From Clostridia bacterium (GTDB taxonomy: Bacteria > Bacillota > Clostridia > Christensenellales > Borkfalkiaceae), in the NCBI GenBank assembly GCA_900764105.1, contig CAAFMS010000010.1, forward strand, positions 186,001 through 250,000: DNA of 64,000 nucleotides. The letters are read 5' to 3'. Every line of letters starts with the position of its first letter. Within the stretch, counting starts at the first letter, position 1. The notes under the pieces were generated by a model. That model did no database searches, had not been told where the DNA came from, and saw only the letters and a list, made by a program, of their open reading frames with translations. This document shows, piece after piece, positions 48,991-58,167 of the stretch. The translations under genes were made by a program, and so were the position numbers.

Positions 48991-50433
48991 ATGAAAAAGT
49001 TTTTATCGATGATTCTCGCCGCTTGTTTTGCGGCATCGGCTGCGCTTATGGCGTCCTGCGCGGGCGGAAACACCGGCAAAACCTCCGCAGGCAGCGAAAG
49101 CGTTTCGTCCTCCGAAGAGGAATTTGACGGCTGGACTCCCGACAACATTCTCGCAAGACCCGTCGAAAAGGACGATATCCGTATCGGGAGTTACGTTTCT
49201 TTCGCGGACACCGCAAAGGGTTGGTCGGGTAAAGATCAGGTTGAAAGATTGTACTACGCAGGGCTTAACTTTATGCCGATGATCTGTACTTTGCCGAAAT
49301 CGGGTATGCTTACCGAAGCGGAAAAATCCTACATTTCCCGCGACCTTACCGACAGCAAATGGTGGGGCAAAATCGACGAGCTTATGCAGGAATATAATAT
49401 GGTTTATTATTTCTCCGAGCTTTCGGGTCTTGCGAACGACCACGAATCGTCCGTCCGCCGCGAGTCGATGATAAATTCCGACGCCGTTGCCGACGCTCGT
49501 AGAATTATCCCCAACCTTAAAAACTGCGTAGGCGTTAAACTGGTCGACGAACCTGCATTGTCTTCTTTCGACGAGTTTGCCAAGTGGGCGAGATATTACG
49601 CGAGAATTACCGACGCGGACGGCAATCTTTTAGGTCTCGACGCGCTCGTAAACCATATCGGCAGCTACGAATATATGGCGGAATGGGTAAATAAGGCGGG
49701 CAGCGAAGTAAATATGATAAGTTTCGACGCTTATCCGTTCTTAAACGGCGGCGTAAACTACGCGACTCTTGCCCTTATGGACCAAGTCCGTCAGCTTGCG
49801 AACGCTAAAAATATGAGAATTGCGATGTATCCGCAGTCCTGCGCGTGGGCGGGGGCGAGAATGCCTAATCTTAAAGAAATTATCTGGCATTTCAACACCA
49901 ATCTTGCTCTCGGAGCTACGCAATTCACCTATTTCAATTACACTATGTACCCTGCGGAAGGTTGTTCGGACGCTATTTTTGCGATCGACGGATCGGTTCT
50001 TCACCCGGAAATTCTCGAAGGACTTACCGAGTATCATAAGCAGATCCGCGCGCTCGACGCTAACGTAAGACTTACCGAATATAAGGTTACGGAATCATAT
50101 ATGACCAGCTCGCAGATAGGTATAAAAATGCTTCCCGCGACGGGCTTCATAATCAATAAAGAAGGTCTCGGTTCGACCGATCTTCTTATCACGAAGTTCC
50201 TGTCCAACGATCGCGAATCCCCCGTTTACTACCTCAACATCGTAAACAATTCCTTCGAAAAGGCAATGCACGATCAGGAATTCCTCCTCGACGACGACGC
50301 GAATATCGATCACCTCGAAACGTATAACTACAAGACCGGTAAATTCGAGCCGCTGGACGTCGTAAACAATTCGTTCATAATGTCGCTCGAAGCTTCGGAA
50401 GCGGCGTTCATCAAAGTCGTCGAAGCCGAATAA
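48991..50433 (+). CDS. Lipoprotein, glycoside-hydrolase-like TIM barrel
   Basis: 480 residues with lipobox MASC (Cys23) and a Ser/Glu linker. The body reads like a (beta/alpha)8 hydrolase: LYYAGLNFMPMI, NCVGVKLVDEPALSSFDEF (a candidate acid/base Glu in VDEP), VNMISFDAYPFLNGG, MRIAMYPQSCAW and TQFTYFNYTMYP, ending in a small beta domain. I cannot assign a GH family. First gene of the carbohydrate locus; RBS AGGGAG. Confidence 0.75.
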   Translation: MKKFLSMILAACFAASAALMASCAGGNTGKTSAGSESVSSSEEEFDGWTPDNILARPVEKDDIRIGSYVSFADTAKGWSGKDQVERLYYAGLNFMPMICTLPKSGMLTEAEKSYISRDLTDSKWWGKIDELMQEYNMVYYFSELSGLANDHESSVRRESMINSDAVADARRIIPNLKNCVGVKLVDEPALSSFDEFAKWARYYARITDADGNLLGLDALVNHIGSYEYMAEWVNKAGSEVNMISFDAYPFLNGGVNYATLALMDQVRQLANAKNMRIAMYPQSCAWAGARMPNLKEIIWHFNTNLALGATQFTYFNYTMYPAEGCSDAIFAIDGSVLHPEILEGLTEYHKQIRALDANVRLTEYKVTESYMTSSQIGIKMLPATGFIINKEGLGSTDLLITKFLSNDRESPVYYLNIVNNSFEKAMHDQEFLLDDDANIDHLETYNYKTGKFEPLDVVNNSFIMSLEASEAAFIKVVEAE

Positions 50434-50588
50434 GCCGAGCCTGACAGAGCCGAACGAAACCGAGCGGTCAAAAACGGCAAAAGGCTTTAATCGGTTGATA
50501 AAAATCGCCCCGAAAGGAAAACGGGGCGAAGATATCGGAAGACATCGGAAAGTAAAAAACATCAGAAAGTAAAAGAAGACAGATAACA

Positions 50589-51458
50589 ATGAAAATTACC
50601 GTTTTGGGTTGCAGCGCGTCGGAGGGAATCCCCGCCATATTCTGCAATTGCGATCTATGCAGACAAGCGCGCGAACGTAAAATTTACAGAACGCGCAGTC
50701 AGATACTGATAAACGACGATATGCTCGTGGATTTCCCGCCCGACACTTATTATCGTTCGCTGGTAATGGGCGTGGAACTCGGAAAAATCGAAAACATACT
50801 CGTTACGCACAGCCATTGCGACCATTTCTATGCGGACGATTTCTTCGCGAGAGGAGACTGGTCGTCGTTCTGCCTGCCGGTGGAGACGGTTACCATTCAC
50901 GGAAATACCGCGATAAGAAACGCTTTCGAAAGAAACGGATACGCGAAGAAAAAGGGCACTTACGTACACGAATCCCGCGGAATGATAAACGGTTATAACG
51001 TTTACGATCAGAGCAGCGAATACACCGTTCATAAGCCTTTCGAAACGTTCACGGCGGGGAAATACGTCGTTACGGCGTTGCCCGCGAAACATATCCCCGA
51101 GGAAAACTGTTTCATATATCTGGTGCGCGAGGGTGATAAAACTTTGCTTTACGCCACAGATACGGGATATTTCAAGAGAAGCGTGTTCGATTATTTCGTA
51201 AAAAACGGAATAAAGCTCGACGCTATGATCGTCGATTCCACTTACGGGCTTGTTTGTTCTTCGGATAAAGCGCATATGAACTTTTTCGATAACGACGAAC
51301 TCAGAAAAGAACTTATGTCTCTCGGAATCATAGACGAGAAGACGCAGTGCTATTTAACTCACATTTTCCACGGCGCGGCAAAAGACCTCGATTTGCTCGA
51401 GAAAGCCGTTCCGGAAGGTTATACGTTGCTTCGCGACGGATATACGTTTACGATTTAA
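50589..51458 (+). CDS. PhnP-like MBL-fold phosphodiesterase
   Basis: 289 residues. KITVLGCSASEGIP, the CNCDLCRQA cysteine pair (as in PhnP), THSHCDHFYADDFF zinc motif, ALPAKHIPEENCFIYLV and LTHIFHG complete the active site. It probably hydrolyses a cyclic phosphodiester or another small ester derived from the imported sugar. It lies between the lipoprotein and the AraC gene, 25 bp before the latter. Confidence 0.85.
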   Translation: MKITVLGCSASEGIPAIFCNCDLCRQARERKIYRTRSQILINDDMLVDFPPDTYYRSLVMGVELGKIENILVTHSHCDHFYADDFFARGDWSSFCLPVETVTIHGNTAIRNAFERNGYAKKKGTYVHESRGMINGYNVYDQSSEYTVHKPFETFTAGKYVVTALPAKHIPEENCFIYLVREGDKTLLYATDTGYFKRSVFDYFVKNGIKLDAMIVDSTYGLVCSSDKAHMNFFDNDELRKELMSLGIIDEKTQCYLTHIFHGAAKDLDLLEKAVPEGYTLLRDGYTFTI

Positions 51459-51482
51459 CTTTAATTCGGTAAGGTAAAGAAT

Positions 51483-52310
51483 ATGGTTAATTTTGTAGCG
51501 GATAACGTCGGGTTCAACGACGTAAATCTGCGAAATCTTAAAATCGAATATACGAAAGCGGAAACGGTCGGCGGCTCGGAAACGATAAAATACCCGTTCG
51601 ACAGCCTGTGTTTCGTGGCGAACGGAACGGGGTTTGCGAGTTCGGGCGGAAAAACCTGGCGCGACCTTTCCCGCGGGGAAACCGTATACGTCAGGAAGAA
51701 CGAAGAGTTTACTTTCGTTTCCACGGGAACGGACGAATTCGAAATTTATTCTGTTATCGTCGACACCTACGGAAACGACGACTTTTTCGGCGCGATAGGG
51801 TTTTCGAACGAAAAGAGGGTGTGTTCGCTCGATGGAAAAATGACCGTCGTCGAAGAGATTTACAAAACGGCGAAAAAGGGTAATTCCGCTTCCGCATACG
51901 AGAGCGTGGGTAAGTTTTTCGAAGTGATTTCTTATTTCGCGCAAGCGTTCGAGGGCGAAGAAAAGCCGCGTACGGACGAAAACGAATACGTTGCGAAAGC
52001 TAAGGAATTCATTCATATGCAGTATCACCTTGACATAAACGTCACGATGATCGCCGAAGCCGTTTATCTCAACAGATCATATTTCAGCACGATGTTCAAA
52101 AGCGTGACGGGGGTTTCTCCGCTCGAATATCTGATAGATTTCAGAATAAAACAGGCGTGCAAACTCCTTGCGATGGGCAAGGGCGTAACGGATACCGCGA
52201 TGCTTACGGGATTTAATTCCGCTTCGGCGTTCGCGGTGCACTTTAAAAGAAAAATGAAAGAAACGCCTTCAGAATACAGAGCGAAGGCGATTTCGGGAGG
52301 AAAGAAATGA
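51483..52310 (+). CDS. AraC-family regulator
   Basis: 275 residues: N-terminal cupin-like sensor (1-150), C-terminal double HTH (180-270) with NVTMIAEAVYLNRSYFSTMFK, GVSPLEYLIDFRIKQACKLL and TDTAMLTGFNSASAFAVHFK. Likely local activator of the transport genes. The ATGA overlap with the binding-protein gene (52307) shows co-translation. Confidence 0.93.
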   Translation: MVNFVADNVGFNDVNLRNLKIEYTKAETVGGSETIKYPFDSLCFVANGTGFASSGGKTWRDLSRGETVYVRKNEEFTFVSTGTDEFEIYSVIVDTYGNDDFFGAIGFSNEKRVCSLDGKMTVVEEIYKTAKKGNSASAYESVGKFFEVISYFAQAFEGEEKPRTDENEYVAKAKEFIHMQYHLDINVTMIAEAVYLNRSYFSTMFKSVTGVSPLEYLIDFRIKQACKLLAMGKGVTDTAMLTGFNSASAFAVHFKRKMKETPSEYRAKAISGGKK

Positions 52311-54142
52311 AAAAAGTAAGTAAAATTTTATCGGCGGCAATGGCGGTATGTATGCTTGCGACTGTGGGGGCTTCCTGTGACAGAGACACCGGCGGAACAA
52401 GCGTAGACACCACGAAAGTTCAGCTCCTCGTCGGTAACTTCAACGGCGGATACGGAAACGTCTGGCTTAATAAGGCGGTAAAAAGATTCACCGAAAAATA
52501 CAAGGATTACGATTTCGGAAACGGGAAGAAAGGCGTTCAGATCACTATCGACGACAGCCCGCGTTATTCGGGTAAGGTCGAAAACACCATGTCGAGCTGG
52601 GCGCAGAACGTTATTCTTGCCGAAAACGTCAACTATTACAACCTTGTGGACATCAAGGACGCTTCGAGTAAATACCTCGTCGACATCTCCGACGTAGTGA
52701 ACACGCCGGTAAATCGGGATCTCATCACCGGCAGCGTCGATTCCGCTTACGCAAACGACACCAAGACCATCGGCGAGATAATGAACGTCGAAATGAGAGA
52801 CTATCTCGACGCGGACGAAAAAGGGAAATATTACGGCGTACCTTTCTATGAGGCAACCGTAGGTATCGTTTACGACCTTGACGTGTTTGAAAAATACGGA
52901 TTTTATTACGCTGCGGAAGGCTACGGCGACGCGGAAGGCTTTATTCAGGACACTAACGGAAACTGGATCGGCGAAGGCGGAAAAGTCGTAGGGAAAGCAA
53001 GCGAAATGAACTATACGGACGCTTTGAAAGCCGGCGTTAAGCGCGGCAACGGACCCGACGGAAAAGCGGGAACGTATGACGACGGCTGCGCCGCGACTTA
53101 CGACGATTTCTTCAAACTTTGTCTCCGTATGAACGCGCGCGACGTATTCCCCCTTACCTGGCCCGGGGCGCAGGAAACTTTGAGATACCTCAATTACCTT
53201 GCTTATAACCTCTGGACGGATTACGAAGGCGTAGATCAGATGGGTCTTAACTATTCTCTTTCGGGAACGGCGAGCGACCTTATCAAACTCGACACTTATA
53301 ACGCCGCTACGGGAACTTACGAAACCGAATCGGTTGCCATAACCGACGCCAACGGTTACGAACTTCAGCGTCAGGCAGGAAAGTACGAAGCGATCAACTT
53401 CATCAAGAGAATACTTTCCGACGGGAGAAATTACGACCCCGAAACGTGCGTAAGCGATACGAGCCAGAAGGACGCCGAAAGACGGTTCATTCTCTCCGCC
53501 GCTCCCGACATCAAGGACAGAGCGATGCTTATCGACGGAAGCTGGTGGCAGAACGAAGCGAAGAATATGTTCGAGGATATGGCTGTCGATTACAATAACA
53601 ACGCGTATCGCGCGGAAAACCGCCGCTTCGGACTTTTGCCCCTTCCAAAGGCTAACGCAAGCAAGGTCGGCGAAGGGTCCGCTCTTGCGTTCAACACCGC
53701 AACTGTAATTTTCGTTAATAAAAAGACGACTACGGACGAAACGACGTTAAAGGTCGCAAAGCAGTTCATCAAGTTCCTTCACACTCACGAATCGCTTTAC
53801 GAATTCACTTCCACGACCTCTTCGGCTCGTCCTTACACGTATGACCTTTCGGACGCGGAGAAATCCACGCTCACGAGCGTTGCAAAACATAACTACGAAC
53901 TTCACTCTGCGACGAATTTCGTATTCCCGTACTCCAAGCAGACGATCGTCCGCTCCAACTACGAAAGATTCTCCTGCTCGGGCTACCTTGTTTTCGAGGC
54001 TTACGGAAAGCAGGAAACGATACTCGCTCAGAGATTTATCAACAACAAGAACACTACCTCGTGGGACTACTTCAAGTCTATGGTAGAATGTCAGGGTAAG
54101 GAGTTCTGGGAAACCAATTTCGGAAAAGATATCGGTAAATAA
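52307..54142 (+). CDS. ABC transporter solute-binding lipoprotein (family 1)
   Basis: 611 residues with lipobox GASC (Cys24). At the N-terminus VQLLVGNFNGGYGNVWLNKA and a KGVQITIDDSPRY strand follow the extracellular sugar-binding fold; the GVPFYEATVGIVYDLDVFEKYG hinge segment is classical. Longer than usual (about 430-560), as in binding proteins for oligosaccharides. Works with the two permeases that follow; no ATPase gene is in the window, so a shared MsmK-like ATPase is expected elsewhere. Confidence 0.92.
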   Translation: MKKVSKILSAAMAVCMLATVGASCDRDTGGTSVDTTKVQLLVGNFNGGYGNVWLNKAVKRFTEKYKDYDFGNGKKGVQITIDDSPRYSGKVENTMSSWAQNVILAENVNYYNLVDIKDASSKYLVDISDVVNTPVNRDLITGSVDSAYANDTKTIGEIMNVEMRDYLDADEKGKYYGVPFYEATVGIVYDLDVFEKYGFYYAAEGYGDAEGFIQDTNGNWIGEGGKVVGKASEMNYTDALKAGVKRGNGPDGKAGTYDDGCAATYDDFFKLCLRMNARDVFPLTWPGAQETLRYLNYLAYNLWTDYEGVDQMGLNYSLSGTASDLIKLDTYNAATGTYETESVAITDANGYELQRQAGKYEAINFIKRILSDGRNYDPETCVSDTSQKDAERRFILSAAPDIKDRAMLIDGSWWQNEAKNMFEDMAVDYNNNAYRAENRRFGLLPLPKANASKVGEGSALAFNTATVIFVNKKTTTDETTLKVAKQFIKFLHTHESLYEFTSTTSSARPYTYDLSDAEKSTLTSVAKHNYELHSATNFVFPYSKQTIVRSNYERFSCSGYLVFEAYGKQETILAQRFINNKNTTSWDYFKSMVECQGKEFWETNFGKDIGK

Positions 54143-54177
54143 TCCGTAAAGGATAATTCTATAAACGAAGTGTAACA

Positions 54178-55194
54178 ATGCGAAAAAGAACAAAATCTGA
54201 AAAGCCGACCTTATTCGAAAAGGCGGTAAATCGCCTCGGGTGGGCGTGGTACTCTTTGAAACTCAAAGTATCCTCGCTCTTCCCGAAGCGGGAAAAAATA
54301 GCCAAACTCGGCGCAAAAAGAAGAAAAGACGCGTTTTTCGTTTACGGAATGCTTCTTTTTCCGCTTATTCAGTTCGGAATTTTCTATATCGGGGTTAATA
54401 TCAACTCGATATTGATGACTTTCCAACGCTATGTCGACGGCGAATATCAATGGGCGGGTTTTTATAACTTCGAATTTGTCTGGAAGGACTTCATAAGTCA
54501 GGATATTTTCGGCAGCGTAGTCAAAAACTCCGTGTTGTCGTTTGTCATAGTGCAGCTTATGTCGCCGCTCATTTTGTTTGCGACATACTTTATTTACAGA
54601 AAATTCGTCGGGTACAGATTTTTCAAAATAATGCTGTTTTTGCCCACGATAATTTCGATAGTAATAACGGTTACGATTTATAAAAAGGTTTGCGACGTGG
54701 CTATCCCGGCTATCTGGTCGAATCTTTTCCACAAGAGCATACGAGGGCTTTTAAGTAACCCCGATACCCGATACGGGGCGGTTATGTTTTTCTATCTGTG
54801 GCTGAGTTTCGGAAGCTTAATGCTTATGTATCTCGGGGCGATGAACGGAATTTCCGATTCCATATCCGAAGCCGCGAGACTTGACGGCGCGAGCAACATT
54901 CAGGAGTTTATATACATCGTTTTTCCGATGATATATCCCACGTTCTCCACGCTTTTTTACACGTCCGTGGCAACGATATTCACAAACCAGATCAACTTGT
55001 ATTCGTTGTGGGGAACTTCCGCGCCGCCCGCCGTTATGACGTTCGGTTACTACTTGTACAGAGAAGTTTCTATGGCTGAAGAAGCTCGTTATCCGGGCTT
55101 AGCTGCGCTCGGCGTTATGATGACGCTCGTAGCTGCGCCGCTCACGTTCTTCTTCAAATGGTTGCTTCAAAAACTCGGACCGAAGGTGAACTGA
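54178..55194 (+). CDS. ABC sugar permease (LplB/UgpA type)
   Basis: 338 residues. A long basic N-terminus, six helices and the EAA loop SEAARLDGASNIQEFIYIVFPM. Partner of the next permease; stop/start overlap TGATG. Confidence 0.93.
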   Translation: MRKRTKSEKPTLFEKAVNRLGWAWYSLKLKVSSLFPKREKIAKLGAKRRKDAFFVYGMLLFPLIQFGIFYIGVNINSILMTFQRYVDGEYQWAGFYNFEFVWKDFISQDIFGSVVKNSVLSFVIVQLMSPLILFATYFIYRKFVGYRFFKIMLFLPTIISIVITVTIYKKVCDVAIPAIWSNLFHKSIRGLLSNPDTRYGAVMFFYLWLSFGSLMLMYLGAMNGISDSISEAARLDGASNIQEFIYIVFPMIYPTFSTLFYTSVATIFTNQINLYSLWGTSAPPAVMTFGYYLYREVSMAEEARYPGLAALGVMMTLVAAPLTFFFKWLLQKLGPKVN

Positions 55195-56084
55195 TGGAAA
55201 AACAAAAAAACAAATCGGGCGTTTCGCCCTTTGCCGTAATAGTATTCGTGTTGCTTATTCTTTACACGGCGTCGTTTCTGCTTCCCGTTTTATGGGGCGT
55301 AAACCTTTCGCTTAAAACGAACAACAACGCGGAACTTCACCCGTTCGGGATAAATTTCCCGTTGCGTTTCAAAAATTACGCTACGGTATTCAAGGAATTC
55401 GCGGTTTCGGTTTACACCGATACAGGCTCGCACACCTATTATATGGAGCATATGCTCTGGTTCACGCTCGTTTACTCGGTTGCGTGTTCGTTCGTGAACA
55501 TAGCGGTAACCTGCTTCGTCGCGTATATCACCGCGCGTTTCGATTTCAAAATCTGCAGAATTATCGACGGTGTGGTAATCGTCGCGATGATTTTGCCGAT
55601 AGTAGGATCTATGCCGAGCGAACTGCGTATAATGCGCGCCCTCGGGTTGTATGATTCCCTTTGGGGAATGATGATAATGAAAGCAAACTTCGTCGGCGGA
55701 ACGACGTTCCTTATATTCAACGTCGCATTCAAAGGTTTCCCGAAAGATTTCGAGGAAGCCGCCTGGATTGACGGCGCGAGCAACTTTACCGTTATGATGA
55801 CGATAATGATGCCTATGATAAAAGCGACGTTCTCCACAATGTGGCTGCTTTCGTTCATAGGTTTCTGGAACGATTATCAGACTCCGCTTCTGTATTTCCC
55901 GTCCAAGCCCACGCTTTCTTACGGCTTGTACAGATTTACGACCGACACGACGAGCATAGCAGGCACAAGTACGCCGCTCACGCTCGCAACCTGTTTCCTT
56001 TTAATGATCCCCATTCTCGTAGTGTTCTTATTCACTTCCGAGAAACTCATAGGAAACGTGTCCGTAGGCGGACTTAAAGAGTGA
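55194..56084 (+). CDS. ABC sugar permease (LplC/UgpE type)
   Basis: 296 residues from ATG 55194 (AAGGTGA upstream); an earlier in-frame ATG at 55158 lies inside the previous gene. Six helices and EAA loop EEAAWIDGASNFTVMMTIMMPM. Completes the membrane channel of the importer. Confidence 0.93.
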   Translation: MEKQKNKSGVSPFAVIVFVLLILYTASFLLPVLWGVNLSLKTNNNAELHPFGINFPLRFKNYATVFKEFAVSVYTDTGSHTYYMEHMLWFTLVYSVACSFVNIAVTCFVAYITARFDFKICRIIDGVVIVAMILPIVGSMPSELRIMRALGLYDSLWGMMIMKANFVGGTTFLIFNVAFKGFPKDFEEAAWIDGASNFTVMMTIMMPMIKATFSTMWLLSFIGFWNDYQTPLLYFPSKPTLSYGLYRFTTDTTSIAGTSTPLTLATCFLLMIPILVVFLFTSEKLIGNVSVGGLKE

Positions 56085-56202
56085 TATCCCGTAAAACGGG
56101 AAATCAGGCAGTTAAAAATTATTCCGTCCGTTTCTTCCCCTCGATAAAACGGAAAGGGCGGCGGATAAACTTCGATAAAATATCGACAAGGAGATATCTT
56201 AT

Positions 56203-57993
56203 ATGAAAAAGATGATGATGAGAATTCTGGCTTTGCTCGTCGCGGCGACGACCGTGTTCGGACTTGCTTCGTGCGGAAAGACCCCTTCGGGAAGTTCGAC
56301 TTCCGGCGGTGACGGCGACAAAGAAAACACGAATTTGCAGAGGTATTTCGCGCCCGTCGTTAAAGTTTCCAAAACGGGACTTGCGACCTGGACCGATCTC
56401 GAAGGCGCGGAAAAGTTCGTTTATGTGATAAACGACGGCAAAGAAACGGAAACCACGGAAAAATCCGTTCAGCTTCAGCTTAACGACAAAATCGTCGTTA
56501 AATGTCTCGGCAACGGAACGACCCGCAGAGAAAGCCGCTGGTCTGAAAGCGCGCAGTACGTTCCCGCTCACAGCTATGTGCTGGAACGTAGCGGAAACGC
56601 GGATACAACGTTCAACGTTTATAAACCCGACGGCAGCATCGTTCTCGACACGATCGGCGGAACTAAGCAGAACGGCGATATAATAAACGTCGGAGAAGAA
56701 TATATATTCGAATTCGACATAACGGTAGGACCTTACCACAACGCGCTTTTAATAGCGGGCGTTGAGGACGCGGTTATTTCCGACCTTACCTGGTCGGACA
56801 GAATGTATTCCGAAAAAGACGGCGAAACCGCCGATACTTCGGATAAGTTCTACGAAGTTCTTTACGAAACCACTTACGACCTTTACCCGAATTATGCTTC
56901 GCTTCACAGAAGCACCTGGTCTTATACGGGAGCTTATTTCCCGGACGATAACGGCGTGGGAATGTCTACCTACGGCTGGTATATGAAAAATACTCCCGCC
57001 GCTTCGGAAAACGGCGTTTACGACACGAGCGCGGAAGGATTCTGGACGATCGAACCCAACTGGTGTTCCACGTTCTACGGCGCGCATTTCTTAAGCACCA
57101 AGAAACAGACCAAAGAAAGAATGGAATCGGGCTATAAATACGTTCGTTTCAAAATCAAATACAATTCCGCTCATATCCACGGCGCGCCTTGCATAGACGG
57201 CGTCGAGGAATACGGAAAAACTCTCGGAAGGGAAGAGTTCAATTTCTTCGCTCTCGTTCATCAGCAGGAAAAATATCTGTTCTTCAACAGCGACGACGTT
57301 ACCGAGCGTACTCCCGTAAGCGGCTCGTTTGCGACCGACGATAACGGCAAAGCCGCTTCCGACGTCACGTTGTACGACGCGGAAACGGGCGAAAAGGTCT
57401 TCGCGGACGGCTCTCACGGCAACGCGATTTCCCCGAACAAGAAATATATCCTCGAAATAAACGCCGAAGGCGATCTTAACGGAAGCGTTGCTTTGACGGG
57501 TATTCAGAACGCCCTTATTTCGGACGTGACCTGGTCGGATAAGATTTACGCCGAGAAAGACGGCGAAAGCGCGGTTAAGGACACTCTCAGAGTTCTCGAA
57601 ATGGACGTAGACAGCCACCACCTCGCCTCGCAAAGGCCGCTTTTCCACAGATTGTGGAAGACCTCGGACGGTTACACCGGCAACTATAAAGGAAACTGCG
57701 TCATAAACAACGACGGAGCAATCGACACCGCGGTTTCGGCTAACAGATCCTCGGTAAACAACCGTTGTCTCGAATTTGCGAGAAAGATTTGGCTTGCCAG
57801 CGCGAAGACGAGCAAAGAGGCGGGCAAAAAGTATTTCAGACTTACTATCGAATGGCGTGCTTTCGATACGATTCAGGTAGGACACGTTGTCGAAGATAAG
57901 AACGACGAAAATTACGGCAGACTTGCCGCGTTCGATTTCAACGCGTTCGTTTACAGCCCCGCGGGCGGAAGATACCTTTATCTTGCGGCTTAA
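56203..57993 (+). CDS. Lipoprotein with two copies of a repeated beta domain
   Basis: 596 residues, lipobox LASC (Cys24), Gly/Ser linker, then a fibronectin-like segment (KVSKTGLATWTDLEGAEKFVYVI) and two related domains (about 125-320 and 335-590). Each contains a GEEYIFEFDI or NKKYILEINA strand followed by a NALLIAGVEDAVISDLTWSD-type motif. The same motif recurs four times in the next gene. Probably a surface carbohydrate-binding protein of this locus. RBS AAGGAGA. Confidence 0.75.
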   Translation: MKKMMMRILALLVAATTVFGLASCGKTPSGSSTSGGDGDKENTNLQRYFAPVVKVSKTGLATWTDLEGAEKFVYVINDGKETETTEKSVQLQLNDKIVVKCLGNGTTRRESRWSESAQYVPAHSYVLERSGNADTTFNVYKPDGSIVLDTIGGTKQNGDIINVGEEYIFEFDITVGPYHNALLIAGVEDAVISDLTWSDRMYSEKDGETADTSDKFYEVLYETTYDLYPNYASLHRSTWSYTGAYFPDDNGVGMSTYGWYMKNTPAASENGVYDTSAEGFWTIEPNWCSTFYGAHFLSTKKQTKERMESGYKYVRFKIKYNSAHIHGAPCIDGVEEYGKTLGREEFNFFALVHQQEKYLFFNSDDVTERTPVSGSFATDDNGKAASDVTLYDAETGEKVFADGSHGNAISPNKKYILEINAEGDLNGSVALTGIQNALISDVTWSDKIYAEKDGESAVKDTLRVLEMDVDSHHLASQRPLFHRLWKTSDGYTGNYKGNCVINNDGAIDTAVSANRSSVNNRCLEFARKIWLASAKTSKEAGKKYFRLTIEWRAFDTIQVGHVVEDKNDENYGRLAAFDFNAFVYSPAGGRYLYLAA

Positions 57994-58167
57994 AAAGGCT
58001 TGAAAGTCTTTCGACTTTGCTAAATCGACAGGATAAAGAGGACTTAAAGATCTCGGTTGCGATTCGATTTTAGTCGGACACGAACACCGATAACAAATAA
58101 AGGATAAAACCGATAAAGGCGGGGAGATATAAATTCCGCCTGCGGTGAAAAATATATGGAGGTAAAT

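Noticed and set aside
52307..56084. Complete ABC importer
   Set aside because: No ATP-binding subunit is encoded in the window, so only the binding protein and permeases are claimed.
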